Counted from the stretch's first letter, positions 53,400 through 62,800 are shown. The stretch is DNA of 64,000 nt from Lepas anatifera (GCA_034440635.1 JAOTON010001679.1:806001-870000); one strand, 5' to 3'. Translations and numbers: made by a program. Notes: generated from the letters alone by a model not told the origin.

Positions 53400-53834
53400 T
53401 TACATGAGCATATGCGTTTGCTCCCCCTTCTGCAGCCACTTGACGTGTCGGTTCGGACTGGAGGCTAGCCTGCTGTGTTGTGCCCCATAGTGCGAGCTTA
53501 TCAAGTCGGTTATTCTTTTGGCTGCAGATGGGTGGAGCATGGTCGCGTATGTGTATCGCTTCGCATATCTCGATTCGGCGTGCATCGTTGGTGTGGATGA
53601 CTGGTGTTGTTGGTGAGGTCGCTGCGAGTGAGCGTTCTGTTATGGATGGATGTCAGGTGATTTTTTATTGATGACTCGCGGAGATGGGTGGTGAGTCGAC
53701 GAGACAAAGATGTTAGCGTAAAGCCTACGTAATGTATGAACGTTACGGAGCCTGCAATCTCCGTATGGACAATCGAACTGGTACATTACGTTGGCTTTGT
53801 CTAACATCTTTGTCTCGCGTGGGTTGTTTCTCAT
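53400..53834 (-). pseudogene. PLE GIY-YIG endonuclease remnant (PLE-1, minus strand)
   Basis: On the minus strand RNNPRETKML and NVMYQFDCPYGDCRLRN, the entry to the GIY-YIG domain, lie in one frame. SRRLTTHLRESSIKNHL and the following helix lie in another frame (53707-53510). The part around the YIG motif is disrupted at the frameshift. GIY-YIG endonucleases of PLEs make the nick used for priming. The copy cannot be functional. Confidence 0.8.
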
Positions 53835-54114
53835 GACAAGCGTCCTAACCTTCTTATTGGTGTAATAAATTTGAAAACGCAGTTTTCCATTACTGATACA
53901 CTTTACGTTTTTTGAGATTATTTGCTTCAGAATTCGCTCATCAGTCAGTCACATACTCGGTGTTCATGAAGTTTCGGTAGTAAAGTATATGTGTCTGTAT
54001 GGGGTCTGATGTGTGGATATCTGGTTTCCTGTCTAATTGACTTCGGATTTCTGAGTCGATCTCCCTGTTTGTATACCAGTTATTAACTAATAACTGCTTC
54101 ACCCTCTCAAGTTC

Positions 54115-54732
54115 TTAGTGCATAGCTTCGTTTGATGAGCACTGGCTAATGGCTCGTCGGACGAAGGACTTAACAACACTCTTTTTGTAGCGCTGGGGAC
54201 ATTCACTTCTAGCACTAAGCGTCTGTCCCGCATTTTTGGCCTTCCTGTACACATCAGTGACAAATATATCATCATTACGGCGTACACGAACGTCGAGAAA
54301 TGGAAGTACATCATCCTGTGCTAGTTCACAAGTGAACTTAAGTACATAATTGTTCTCAAATTCACGTATCAGGGCTAGGAGATGGTCAGTAACTTGTATG
54401 TCGAGAAAGCAGTCATAAACATATCGTAAGTATATAGAAGGCTTGTTCTCAATGCTACTCAATACTTTGTTTTCCACATACGACATGTAGACATTGGCGA
54501 AGAGTGGGCCCAAGGGTGAACCCATAGATACGCCATCTTTCTGTCGGTATAGTTTACCGTCTGGTCCTCGGAAAAATGATTGTTTGGTGCAAGCAATCAA
54601 AAGTTTTTCTAGGCGTGATGAAGTTAGGTTCGGGGCCGGTAGCTTATTAGATCTTTTGTTATACACTTCATCGATGATGATCGATATTGTTTCATCAACT
54701 GGAACGTTCGTGAATAAACTTTCAACGTCCAC
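54115..54732 (-). pseudogene. PLE reverse transcriptase fragment with an altered active site
   Basis: 206 codons on the minus strand: MDVESLFTNVPVDETI (motif A, Asp present), FFRGPDGKLYRQKDGVSMGS (motif B), RYVYDCFLDIQ (active site) and LPFLDVRVRR..DVYRKA (thumb entry). The Penelope-type active site is normally YVDD; here the first Asp is Tyr (YVYD), which should abolish catalysis. The start is not authentic: the frame is entered from upstream sequence now lost at the SINE (54784). A stop at 54115 separates it from the endonuclease. Confidence 0.88.
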
Positions 54733-54783
54733 TGAGGCTAGAATCCCCTGTGGTTTCTTTACTCGAAGTAAGTAAGTAAGTAA

Positions 54784-55143
54784 GCCGCCCCGATAGCTCA
54801 GTTGGTAGAGCGTTGGGCTCCGGCCCGTTGCTCAGAAGCATGCAGTGGCAGTGCATGTCCAGGCTTGGGATCGGTTCCCCTGAGACGCTCCGGCGCTCAA
54901 TAGTTTACCCGACGTACAGGTCGGCTGGCAACTGACTGATGAGAGGGTGACCTGAGCGGGGCGGCCGTCCCTGTGCTTTGTGGGACGTTAAACTTTGGCT
55001 TCTAAATTAACCCTCCATTGAGGGAGTTGCTCGTTCGGGTGGTGGGGTCGGGGTCTCCGTGACAAGTCCCTTGATGACTTTAGTGAGACTCTGACTCCAG
55101 CAGCCTTACCAGGAACAACTTGGAACAAAATTTATAAAAAAAG
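54784..55143 (+). repeat. Full-length tRNA-derived SINE, copy 1
   Basis: GCCGCCCCGATAGCTCAGTT with an A-box (TAGCTCAGTTGGTAGAG) and an eroded B-box (GGGATCGGTTCCCC), separated by a CTCAGAAGCATGCAGTGGCAG insertion not found in tRNAs. The body has GTACAGGTCGGCTGGCAACT, GGGTGACCTGAGCGGGG and GTGGGACGTTAAACTTTGGC. The tail ends GGAACAACTTGGAACAAAAT and TTATAAAAAAA. About 360 bp, inserted in PLE-1 at a GTAAGTAAGTAAG run. Pol III transcribed in principle. Confidence 0.88.
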
Positions 55144-55229
55144 TCCAGACATTCGGTTACTGAATCAATTCCATATTTACCTGGTATGAAAGGTTTTATT
55201 GCGTACATTACGTACATTACGTAGGCTTT

Positions 55230-55625
55230 ATGCTAACATCTTTTTCTCGTCGACTCACCACCCATCTCCGCGAGTCTTCAATAAAAAATCACCTGACATC
55301 CATCCATAACAGAATGCTCACTCGCAGCGACCTCACCAACAACACAAAAGTCATCCACACAAACGATGCACGCCGAATCGAGATATACGAAGCGATACAC
55401 ATACGCGACCATGCTCCACCTATCTGCAGCCAAAAGAATAACCGACTTGATAAGCTCGCACTATGGGGCACAAAACAGCAGGCTAGCCTCCAGTCGGAAC
55501 CGACACGTCAAGTGGCTACAGAAGGGGGAGCAAACGCATATGCTCACGCAAATGAAGGTGGGAGAGCTGGAATCCAGCTGGGGAGCGGGATGAAGTTAGG
55601 TTCACCGAGGATGGCTGTTAGGTAA
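55230..55625 (+). pseudogene. PLE GIY-YIG endonuclease C-terminal half (inverted arm)
   Basis: The plus-strand frame SRRLTTHLRESSIKNHL continues through IHTNDARRIEIYEAIHIRDH to NNRLDKLALWGTK, the C-terminal half of the PLE endonuclease. It is the inverted partner of 53400-53710. The catalytic GIY-YIG core at its N-terminus is missing. It lacks its own start. Confidence 0.78.
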
Positions 55626-56037
55626 ATTTGTGAGTTACAATGTGTATGATTTGCGCTGTTGTGTTTTGAAAAGATGACTAATTGTGTATGCTCGAATTGA
55701 TTATGCCCGATTGATTTGTTGAACAGTGGTAGTTTCGTACAACCCCCACCCCTTTCGTGTCTTCCAGAGGAACTTTGTTTGATAAGTGCCAATGATTTGA
55801 AGTCGATTATCTTGCCAAGTGATTATGAATGATTGTAAAGTAGTTTGCCGTGACCCGTGTTTATACGTGTTTAATTAGCATAGCTTAAACGGAAGTTATT
55901 CTTTACATAAATAGCTCATGCAAAACTAGATTTTTAAAGTCCAATATTTGTGCCCCCGAGCTCATTTGAATTTTGAACACCTTGAAAATTGTTTAATTAA
56001 ATAAACTGAAACCGGTCGGTGGAAAAGAGACTTATTT

Positions 56038-56196
56038 ATGAGTTTTGGACAACTTATACATAATTCAAACCATGAAACCAAGAACCTAATTAATTCTATC
56101 GTAAAAACTAGGAAAAACTTATCAAAAACAGTTTCAGCAGTTCAATTCAATAGGCGTTGCATCGAAGAAAATAAAATTAAAATATGTTGGCAGTGA
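56038..56196 (+). pseudogene. PLE ORF N-terminal segment (inverted arm copy)
   Basis: An ATG at 56038 opens MSFGQLIHNSNHETKN and reaches FNRRCIEENKI, then stops at 56194-56196. It is the plus-strand partner of 52768-52923 and lies about 0.4 kb after the GIY-YIG end. This is the expected position of the next tandem PLE unit. The copy diverges from its partner at CIEEN. Confidence 0.6.
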
Positions 56197-56333
56197 TGTT
56201 TCTTTTACACATGTTTGATTAAAAACGACGGCATGTTTCATTTTTATATTCTTCTTCTGTTTTTCTCTTTTCTCCGTACCACTCATCTCTTATCAGTGTC
56301 CAAAGAAAAAGTATGTTTCCTAAGTTTATTTAC

Positions 56334-56378
56334 GACGTTTCGGTGATAAATACATCCACCATCATCAGGCATTAATGA
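56334..56378 (-). ncRNA. Hammerhead-ribozyme-like motif in the PLE-2 pLTR
   Basis: On the minus strand CTGATGA (56368-56362) is followed by a GGTG..CACC stem with a loop of about 11 nt. GAAAC (56341-56337) and GTC, the cleavage triplet, follow. The conserved core CUGANGA..GAAA..UH is present, with one extra base before stem II. Stem III (ACGU) is self-complementary and has no loop, as in ribozymes thought to act as dimers. Hammerheads are known in PLE pLTRs. Activity is not demonstrable here. Confidence 0.6.
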
Positions 56379-56623
56379 TATGTTTATACACAGGCCTTAC
56401 AGTTTGCAACTTCACATTATTAAAAGGTAAAAGACAGGGACTAAAACCTATGTTTATACGGTCAAGAATTTGATTAATTATAAGTGAAAATATTGAACAC
56501 TTGTAACGACATAAAATTGATGATCAATCGTGCTGTTTCATATGGAAGACTTCTCGTGTAGATATACATAAAGAGATTGCAATCTAAGGAACTCGCGGTG
56601 TAGTACCGAAGTATACCACCCCC

Positions 56624-56820
56624 TTAACCCAAATGGATGCTGCTAAGGGTTATTATCCCGTAATGATCCAGCTGGTTATTCATGCTGGGATTTCGGTCCA
56701 TAATTAAGGCAGCCTCCAGAATTTGCAGTCTTTTTCTGTTGTTTGCCTTTGCTAAGATTGCGGTGTTGCTGTGAAGACCGACATACCAGAAAATACGACT
56801 CACAAACTGTTTTATAAAAA
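56624..56820 (-). pseudogene. PLE-2 GIY-YIG C-terminal fragment (minus-strand arm)
   Basis: On the minus strand NTAILAKANNRKRLQILEAA and DRNPSMNNQLDHYGIITL, then SSIHLG and stop. It is the twin of the C-terminus of 56946-57314. The stop codon is formed by TTAA at 56624-56627, the unoccupied equivalent of the TTAA insertion at 57311. The frame begins at the head-to-head junction near 56790. Confidence 0.8.
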
Positions 56821-57314
56821 CCAAATGACCGTGGCATACAAAGGAGACGAAACAGCCCTGAAGAATATTCTAAAAAGGAACATCAAGCCGAAAGAGGGAT
56901 ACAACATCAAAAACTTATACTACAAGTCTGCTAAGACCGCCCAGCTTGTACCCACAAAACAACAAAGACAAGCTCCTAAAAGCTACCAACGTGGTATATC
57001 AGTATAAATGCCCGTATGGAGACTGCAAGCTCCAGTCCAAGTCTAGCTATATAGGATTCACAACAACTACGCTCTCTCGGAGACTCACCTGCCACCTACA
57101 AGCCGGTGGTCCACTGCTACATACCAAACAGAAACACCAACGCCAACTCACCAGGCAGGACCTCAAGAGCAACACCACAATCTTAGCAAAGGAAACCAAC
57201 AGAAAAAGACTGCAAATTCTGCAGGCTGCCTTAATTATGGACCGAAATCCCAGCATGAACAACCAGCTCGATCATTACGGCATAATAACCCTTAAGAGCA
57301 TCCATTTGGGTTAA
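56771..57314 (+). pseudogene. PLE-2 GIY-YIG endonuclease with linker, one frameshift
   Basis: The linker KLFYKNQMTVAYKGDETALK..NLYYKSAKTAQLV lies in one frame (56771-57007). The endonuclease lies in the next (56946-57314), so one frameshift lies near 56950. VVYQYKCPYGDC, SYIGFTTTTLSRRLTCHL, KRLQILQAALIMDRNP and HYGIITLKSIHLG follow in order. The YIG half of the motif and the following Arg are intact. The stop is TAA within TTAA at 57311-57314, which is also the left target of the inserted element. This is the best preserved endonuclease domain in the window. Confidence 0.85.
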
Positions 57315-58230
57315 CACCCGCACTGGAGGGGGGTCTGGCACTAACGCGCACTGGAGGGGGCCTGGTAGGCCCCCCTAAGATCTCAAAAACTATGAAGGTT
57401 AGAAAAACACCACTTGGTAGGTGGGTGAAGGCTATGGTGATCTACATGATGACCAATTTTCATTGACCTAGGTCAATATCTTCAAGGTCAAACGAGGTCG
57501 TAAATGTCAAATATTGGCCATGCTGGGATCGATTGGTAAATGCTGTGATTATGTAGGAAAATGGCGGGAATAAGCTAAAGGCGGACAAGGTTCATAGAGA
57601 AGAGGTCTCAAAGGGGCTTCCCCAAAACTTTTGGGTCAAGGTCACTCAAGGTCATTGACCTTTAAGGTCACCATATGGTATACTACTTATCATTTACACT
57701 TTGACTCACACTGTAGCCACTGTTTGGCGGGAAATGAGGATTGACCTTTCCAAATGACCTTTTACCTTGACCTTTGACCTTGACCTTTGTATTGGGGTAC
57801 CCTACCGATGACGTCATAGCATAATATATGTCAAACGGGGTAACGTCATTTGGCCGGACGCACAGTGGTCAGTGACCTTGAAAGTGCAGATATGACCTTG
57901 ACCTGTGACCTTTGACCTTGACCTTGACTTTCATGTGAAGTGACCTTGACATATAGTCCCGCTTATATGACGTTATGACGTCACCACTCGGTCTTCAATG
58001 CAAGCTAACTGGTCCGATCGCGCGTTTACGGCCATCTCAAAAATGCAGGTCTGACTTTGAAAGCCTATAAGCCAAAAATTTTCGGCCGATTTTCAAAAAT
58101 TCTTCACCAATCGACGCGATATTAAATTCTGTTAAATGTGGCCACGTTTCGTTTTTCGGCTACAAGCGGTTCTCCGGCCACCTCGGAAAACTGGTGGGGG
58201 GGCCTCCGAGGCCCCCCTCCAGTGCGCGTG
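57315..58230. mobile_element. Complete TTAA family 3 element (916 bp) with an in-window empty site
   Basis: TTAA at 57311-57314 and 58231-58234 flank ends CACCCGCACTGGAGGGGGG and CCCCCTCCAGTGCGCGTG. The flanks CATCCATTTGGG|TTAA and TTAA|GGGGGTGGTATACTTCGG are contiguous, in inverse, at 56600-56640. The interior has two perfect TGACCTTTGACCT repeats (57768-57780, 57906-57918) and at least four TGACCTTGA words. No open frame of note. Confidence 0.95.
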
Positions 58231-58481
58231 TTAAGGGGGTGGTATACTTCGGTACTACACCGCGAGTTCCTTAGATTGCAATCTCTTTATGTATATCTAC
58301 ACGAGAAGTCTTCCATATGAAACAGCACGATCGATCATTAATTTTCCGTCGTTACAAGCGTTCAATATTTTCACTTATAATTAATTGATTTCTTGACCGT
58401 ATAAACATAGGTTTTAGTCCCTGTCTTTTACTTTTTAAAAATAGTGAAGTTGTAAACTGTGCATAAACATATTATTAATGC

Positions 58482-58520
58482 CTGATGATTGTGGATGTAT
58501 TTATCACCAACACGTCGTAA
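58482..58520 (+). ncRNA. Degenerate hammerhead-like motif (PLE-2 plus-strand arm)
   Basis: CTGATGA at 58482-58488, a partly changed stem II (TTGTGG..CACC) and CAACACGTC in place of GAAACGTC. It is the inverted partner of the motif at 56334-56378. The GAAAC core is mutated, so it should be inactive. Confidence 0.5.
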
Positions 58521-58633
58521 ATGAAGTTAGGAAACATACTTCTTTCTTTGGACACTGATAAAAGAAGAGTGGTACGGAGAAAAGAGAAACAACAGAAGAA
58601 CATAAAACTGAAATATGCTGTCGTTTTTAAGCA

Positions 58634-58635
<2 letters not shown>

Positions 58636-58699
<64 letters not shown>

Positions 58700-58702
58700 T
58701 AT
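58636..58702. repeat. (TA)n microsatellite at a second PLE junction
   Basis: About 28 TA units followed by CACATATATATA. It lies between the plus-strand PLE-2 3' region and a minus-strand PLE N-terminal fragment. Confidence 0.95.
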
Positions 58703-58855
58703 ACTTGTGTATTTAGACAAGATATCTTCTTGTAAGTAGAGACCGTTGAAAATTATTGCATGCTTACATTTGTCGAGTCTTTTAGTGTTTTTTTTATCTT
58801 GTTGACAATTCTTTACGTTGCCAGGTTTTGAATGGTATATATCAGGTTCGTGCAT
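58703..58855 (-). pseudogene. PLE-like ORF N-terminal fragment running into (TA)n
   Basis: On the minus strand MHEPDIYHSKPGNVKN leads to IFNGLYLQEDILSKYTSIY and then IYIYI. The pattern FN..C/YL.E.IL.KYT..Y is shared with 52768-52923, although the proteins are otherwise diverged. Nothing of the reverse transcriptase follows. Confidence 0.45.
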
Positions 58856-59047
58856 AGATTAAATTCGACGCGTTTTGAATATATTTTTGAAACTGATTGT
58901 TAGGAATCAAATATAAATGCGCTCTGCCAGTTTTCCTACTTTTGTATCATGTGTTCGAAAAACCATTCCATAAAGTTCGATCATGAGCAAAAAATTCATC
59001 CTGCACTTTCACTGATGATGCATCGCAAAAATCACAACCAAGACAGC

Positions 59048-59093
59048 TAATAATTATTATTATTATTATTATTACTATTATTATTATTATTAC
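59048..59093. repeat. (TTA)n microsatellite
   Basis: About 15 ATT units with one ACT interruption, just below the C-terminal end of PLE-3. Confidence 0.95.
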
Positions 59094-59171
59094 AACATTG
59101 GACACATATCAACACAATCACAATAAGCAAACATATCATGTCCCACATACCGATATGTCTTACATATACGC

Positions 59172-59433
59172 TTAAACATTTGGAATCCCCCACAATGGGA
59201 GTTTTGCTAAACGTAAGTTCATCTGTGTGTTGAGGGGCGGTGCATGTTCTTGAATGAGTGGTGCCTCTGTTATTTCAACTTTAGTGGGGTTGTTGTTACG
59301 GTGGATAATTTTAGTGTTCTCTACGAGGATATTCCTTGTGATTTGTGTGCCGTAAGTGCTCTTTGGGGGCCCCCTCCTGTAAATGCATAGTGAGTCGACG
59401 AGACAGGGTGGCTGAAGTGTAACCAACGTAGTG
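59172..59433 (-). pseudogene. PLE-3 GIY-YIG C-terminal part
   Basis: On the minus strand PPCLVDSLCIYRRG (degenerate) is followed by NTKIIHRNNNPTKVEITEAP and MNLRLAKLPLWG, the C-terminal half of a PLE endonuclease. It is separated from its N-terminal part (63146 onward) by a 3.7-kb insertion with TA target duplication. The domain is degraded independently of the insertion. Confidence 0.78.
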
Positions 59434-59994
59434 TAAGGGAAAGTGGGGGGTCACGGACACCGTGGGTAAGACGGACACCCCCCTGTTTGGGACGAACTGA
59501 CAGCGCCGCGACCGGGAAAAGTGTGCAATACGCTTCCTTTTAGCGCGCGTCGGTTGCAGAGCAACGTTGGGTCCGGTAATCTATCTAGGTTTTATACAAT
59601 TTTCATAAAAATAAAAACTGCAACTCATGTGTTATTTTCACAATCGAATTCGTAAGGTCATTGCATGGATGTTTCTATGGATACTTTATTGATATTACGT
59701 AATATGGCTCTTCAAGATGTTACATTTTGTTCACCGCAGTCGCTGACTGCGTAATCGCAATGGCGTCCGATTCATGTCCAAGTTTGTTTAGGAAGAGCAA
59801 AGTGGGGTAAGACGGACACCACGTGTGGGGCAAGATGGACGTGGTGTACATATTACAACGTTCAAGAGTATATTTAATTTTATATAATATAAGCTTAAAT
59901 AAATAAATTTATCAAGGGTTTTGGGGTCCAGTGATACACCCGAGCGGAGGTGGATATGGCTGATGTTTTGGGGAGGGGGTGATGACACAGGGCC

Positions 59995-60840
59995 CGATAT
60001 GCCGGAGAACATATAATTAAATTTGGGGGTCATCCAGGGGCAGGTGTACCCCTCGACCCTCAGCGCCCCCTGAAATGGTGACGGTGTCCCCCTGAGAGAT
60101 TGAGGGGACACCTAAAGTGTCGCTTCCAATCCCTCCCCTCAGAAGCGGGCGAGGGATGCTCTTAGCCCTGCGAGAGGGTTTGGCGCCCACCTGATAGGTT
60201 TTGCGTTCCAAAGTGGCACCCCTGGCAGGCGTGCACCCAGGGTTTTATTGGGGGGGGCTGACGAGAAGGGGCAGCAAGCCGGTGGAGGGGGCGGCATTTT
60301 TCTCAGGGGGCGCACTTGTTCACCCAATGGGCGGCCAATTTTCGCATCCTGGGGGGAGGGGTGAGATAGGTGAATTGTTTGCTCCACAGACCTATAGTAA
60401 ATTGATTTAGAGGGCGGCGTGTTTGGTGCAGGGTCAGCAAAGTCAGTGTAGGGGGCGACATATTGGGTGCAGGGGCAGCAAAGTCAGTGTAGGGGAGCGG
60501 CATGTTGGGTGCAGGGGCGGCAGTCAGCGTAGTACTGCCTCTAAAAGTCAGGTGAAGGTTCATCCTTCCCTTTGATGGGCACCTTCGGCGCCCCACATGG
60601 ATGGGGCTGGCACTTTGGAGCCAAAGCGTTTGAGGGGCCTCCCGGCCCCCTGATTGCCCCCAAGGGACGATTTGGGGCCCCTCTGATCGCCGATCCAGGA
60701 TAGGCGATCAGGGGAGGGGCACCTTGCCGCTTCTCCGTGCGCGCCCGCCCCTGGCCCGGATATCGCCCCCTCCCCGGCGAGGTGCCCTTCCTCCTGATCG
60801 CCGATCCTGCATCAACCTATGCACAGTTCCACGACAGCCC
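59995..60840. repeat. Diverged hAT family B-like remnants
   Basis: In reverse orientation 60060-60220 carries CCACCTGATAGGTTTTGC and CCCCTGAAATGGTGACGG, matching the interior of the 259-bp MITE. TTTCGCATCCTGGGGGGAGG at 60340 and CATCAACCTATGCACAG at 60810 are further fragments. At least two overlapping copies are implied. Repeats GCAAAGTCAGTGTAGGGG..GCGACAT at 60435-60530 form a small tandem block. Confidence 0.5.
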
Positions 60841-60852
60841 TTGATGCTAAAA

Positions 60853-61815
60853 CACGCGCATTGACGGGGTGGGGGTGGGTACCCGCCCCCTCACATAACG
60901 GGCCAACCGAGTTCTTTAAAACATGTTGCAGAATTTTTGATATCGATTATCTAAGGTCAGGTACGTGCCATGACCTCTCCATTGGAAATACATTGGAAAA
61001 TGGTTTTAACTAAATCACTTAGTAACCGATGGTGAAAGAGCGTTGATTTTAGCTGCATTAGATTTGCCTTGTCTTTTCAGTTCCAATGATATGAATTTTA
61101 TCAAATTTGACCTTGACCTGACCTCGGGTCAGGTCAAATCATTGATTTGGCCTAGCAATGTCGAATCATATATCATTCGATTCGGCTTGCTGCGAGGATT
61201 CATATCGTTCAAGTTGTTTTGCTCTATCTTTACTTGTTTAGATGTAATGACCAAAATCCTTCATTTACATACATGTTATCCCTATGACGGTATGTTTTGA
61301 CCTCTTGTGACCTTAAATCTGACCGGACAAAAAACGGTTCAAATATTTTTGATGGAAAAGTTGCCGCCCCGGTAGCTCAGCTGGTAGAGCGTTGGGTTCC
61401 GACCTGCTGCTCAGAAGCATGCAGTGGCAGTGCATGTTCAGGCTTGATATCGGTTCCCCTGAGACGCTCCGGCGCTCAATAGTTTACCCGACGTACAGGT
61501 CGGCTGGCAACTGACTGGTAAGAGGGTGACCTGAGCAGGGTGGCCGTCACTGTGCTTTGTGGGAAGTTAAACTTTGGCTTCTAAATCAACCCTTCATTGT
61601 GGGAGTTGCTCGTTCGGGTGGCGGGGTCGGGGTCTCCGTGACAAGTCCCCTGATGACTTTAGTGAGACTTCGACTCCAGCAGTCGAACTGAGAACAACTT
61701 GGACAAAATTTATAAAAAGAATGGGCTACTCAACACCGTTTACCGTTTTTCGCTACCTACCGTGGTTCTCGAGATCTTAGGGGGTTTGTGGCTCAGACTC
61801 TCGTCAATGCACGTG
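60853..61815. mobile_element. TTAA family 1 element, internally deleted, with a SINE
   Basis: Ends CACGCGCATTGACGGGG and TCGTCAATGCACGTG match family 1; the flanking TTAA has decayed (AAAA, CTAA). The orientation is reversed relative to 43.8 kb. The GCGGCGC.. segment and adjacent AGGTCAGGTCA part are deleted after GGTACCCGCCCCC. TTTGACCTTGACCTGACC and GGTCAGGTCAAATC lie at about 61105-61140. A SINE interrupts it at GATGGAAAAG (61361). Mutated ends suggest that it is older than the copies at 43-45 kb. Confidence 0.82.
61363..61718 (+). repeat. Full-length tRNA-derived SINE, copy 2
   Basis: GCCGCCCCGGTAGCTCAGCTGG, then the same body and ..AACAACTTGGACAAAATTTATAAAAA tail as the copy at 54784. 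AAAAG on both sides (about 61356-61360 and 61715-61719) may be a short target duplication. The host TTAA element continues with AATGGGCTACTCAAC after it. Confidence 0.88.
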
Positions 61816-61819
61816 CTAA

Positions 61820-62800
61820 TCCTCCATCATAAACGAAAATCAGAAAATGCATGAGCCCCTTTGATCCTTTGACGGAAAAAGTAAGAAAATGCCCCCTTCC
61901 CGCGGCCGACGACAGTCGTCTAGTGGGTGGATGCAGATGGAAATCTTCAATGCCTGGTTCGATCACTTTGTTCATCTTGTCCATCTTTCCCCATGGGGTG
62001 ACCATTTTTTAAATTTAGGGTATAAGATAGAAGTTCTAGTAGGGAAGGAACAGAAAGGATTAGCTTGTCAGAGTTCCCTCCCCATATAGTTAATGCATGT
62101 TACATCCCAATTACACGTATGGTACCTAATACCGCTGTTGATTACAGAGCAACGCAGTACAAAGAAAGGAAACAGCTAATTAGGAACGGGCTGTGTTTTG
62201 CACAAATTCTAGATCATCTTTACAACAAATGTCTGAGTGTTAGGTTACGATTAAGTGAGTAAATAAGTAGGTATTAAAGAATGACTTCCAAGGACAAAAG
62301 CACGCATCCCCAAGGTATACGCAAAGAGGGATACGCCCCTGCCCCCGTCCGGTCGAGATGAGGAGCATGATCAACTAGCTTCCGTCTGGGCCAGAACTCC
62401 CCCCCTGTCTGCACACCAGGTTATTCTACACATCAAAACTCAGGTCAGGTCAAGATACACCGACGTGCATCCCATCCCCTACCCCCACTAAAGCCCTCCC
62501 CTTACTACCCCCAAGACCCATCTGAAACTGGACAAGGGTTTAAGAGAGCCACCCACCACCGAGGCCGCACCGGCGGGCCACCGGCGAGGGGCGCCGGAAT
62601 AACTCCGGCGCCCACTCCGCACCCGCGGACCAAGAGGGCCCGAGAGTGCGGAGGAGTCGCAAGCACCAGCAGGAGCTGACGCCAAAACGGTCGCCCTCCC
62701 AGCAGCCACAGACCGAGGTCCGAGAGCCCACAGGAAGGACCCGCGAGACTCGGCGCCAGACACCCACCCGCGCAGCATCTCTCTAAAAGTTAAACTATCG
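61820..62800. other. Interior of the TA element; no gene recognised
   Basis: Mixed DNA with a GC-rich part at 62480-62780. The overlapping minus-strand frames there show no domain. Confidence 0.4.

Larger units (their letters stand above)
52768..56196. mobile_element. PLE-1: Penelope-like element with inverted arms of about 0.95 kb
   Basis: The minus strand carries ORF start (52923-52768), pLTR/3' UTR (52925-53395), GIY-YIG region (53400-53834) and reverse transcriptase (53835-54775). After a SINE, the plus strand carries a second GIY-YIG end (55230-55620), 3' UTR and ORF start (56038-56196). Arms 52790-53740 and 55210-56180 are inverted copies with few differences. In each arm the endonuclease end is followed by the start of the next ORF, the tandem arrangement usual for PLEs. 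Each arm has a degenerate hammerhead-like motif. Confidence 0.85.
56210..58637. mobile_element. PLE-2: two Penelope-like copies head to head
   Basis: Minus-strand arm 56210-56790 (3' UTR, then the GIY-YIG end reading back from 56790). Plus-strand copy 56780-57314 (linker and GIY-YIG) continues as 3' UTR at 58235-58637 after a TTAA element. The 3' UTR arms match as inverted repeats: CTTCCATATGAAACAGCACGATC, GACCGTATAAACATAGGTTTTAG and CCTGATGATNGTGGATGTATTT. Different in sequence from PLE-1. Confidence 0.85.

Noticed and set aside
54784..54900. tRNA gene (also 61363-61470)
   Set aside because: The tRNA-like head holds an inserted CTCAGAAGCATGCAGTGG block and an eroded B box and is attached to a SINE body shared by three copies.
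62488..62778. GC-rich 96-codon minus-strand frame as a gene
   Set aside because: Two overlapping frames are equally open, with no domain, start context or splice support.
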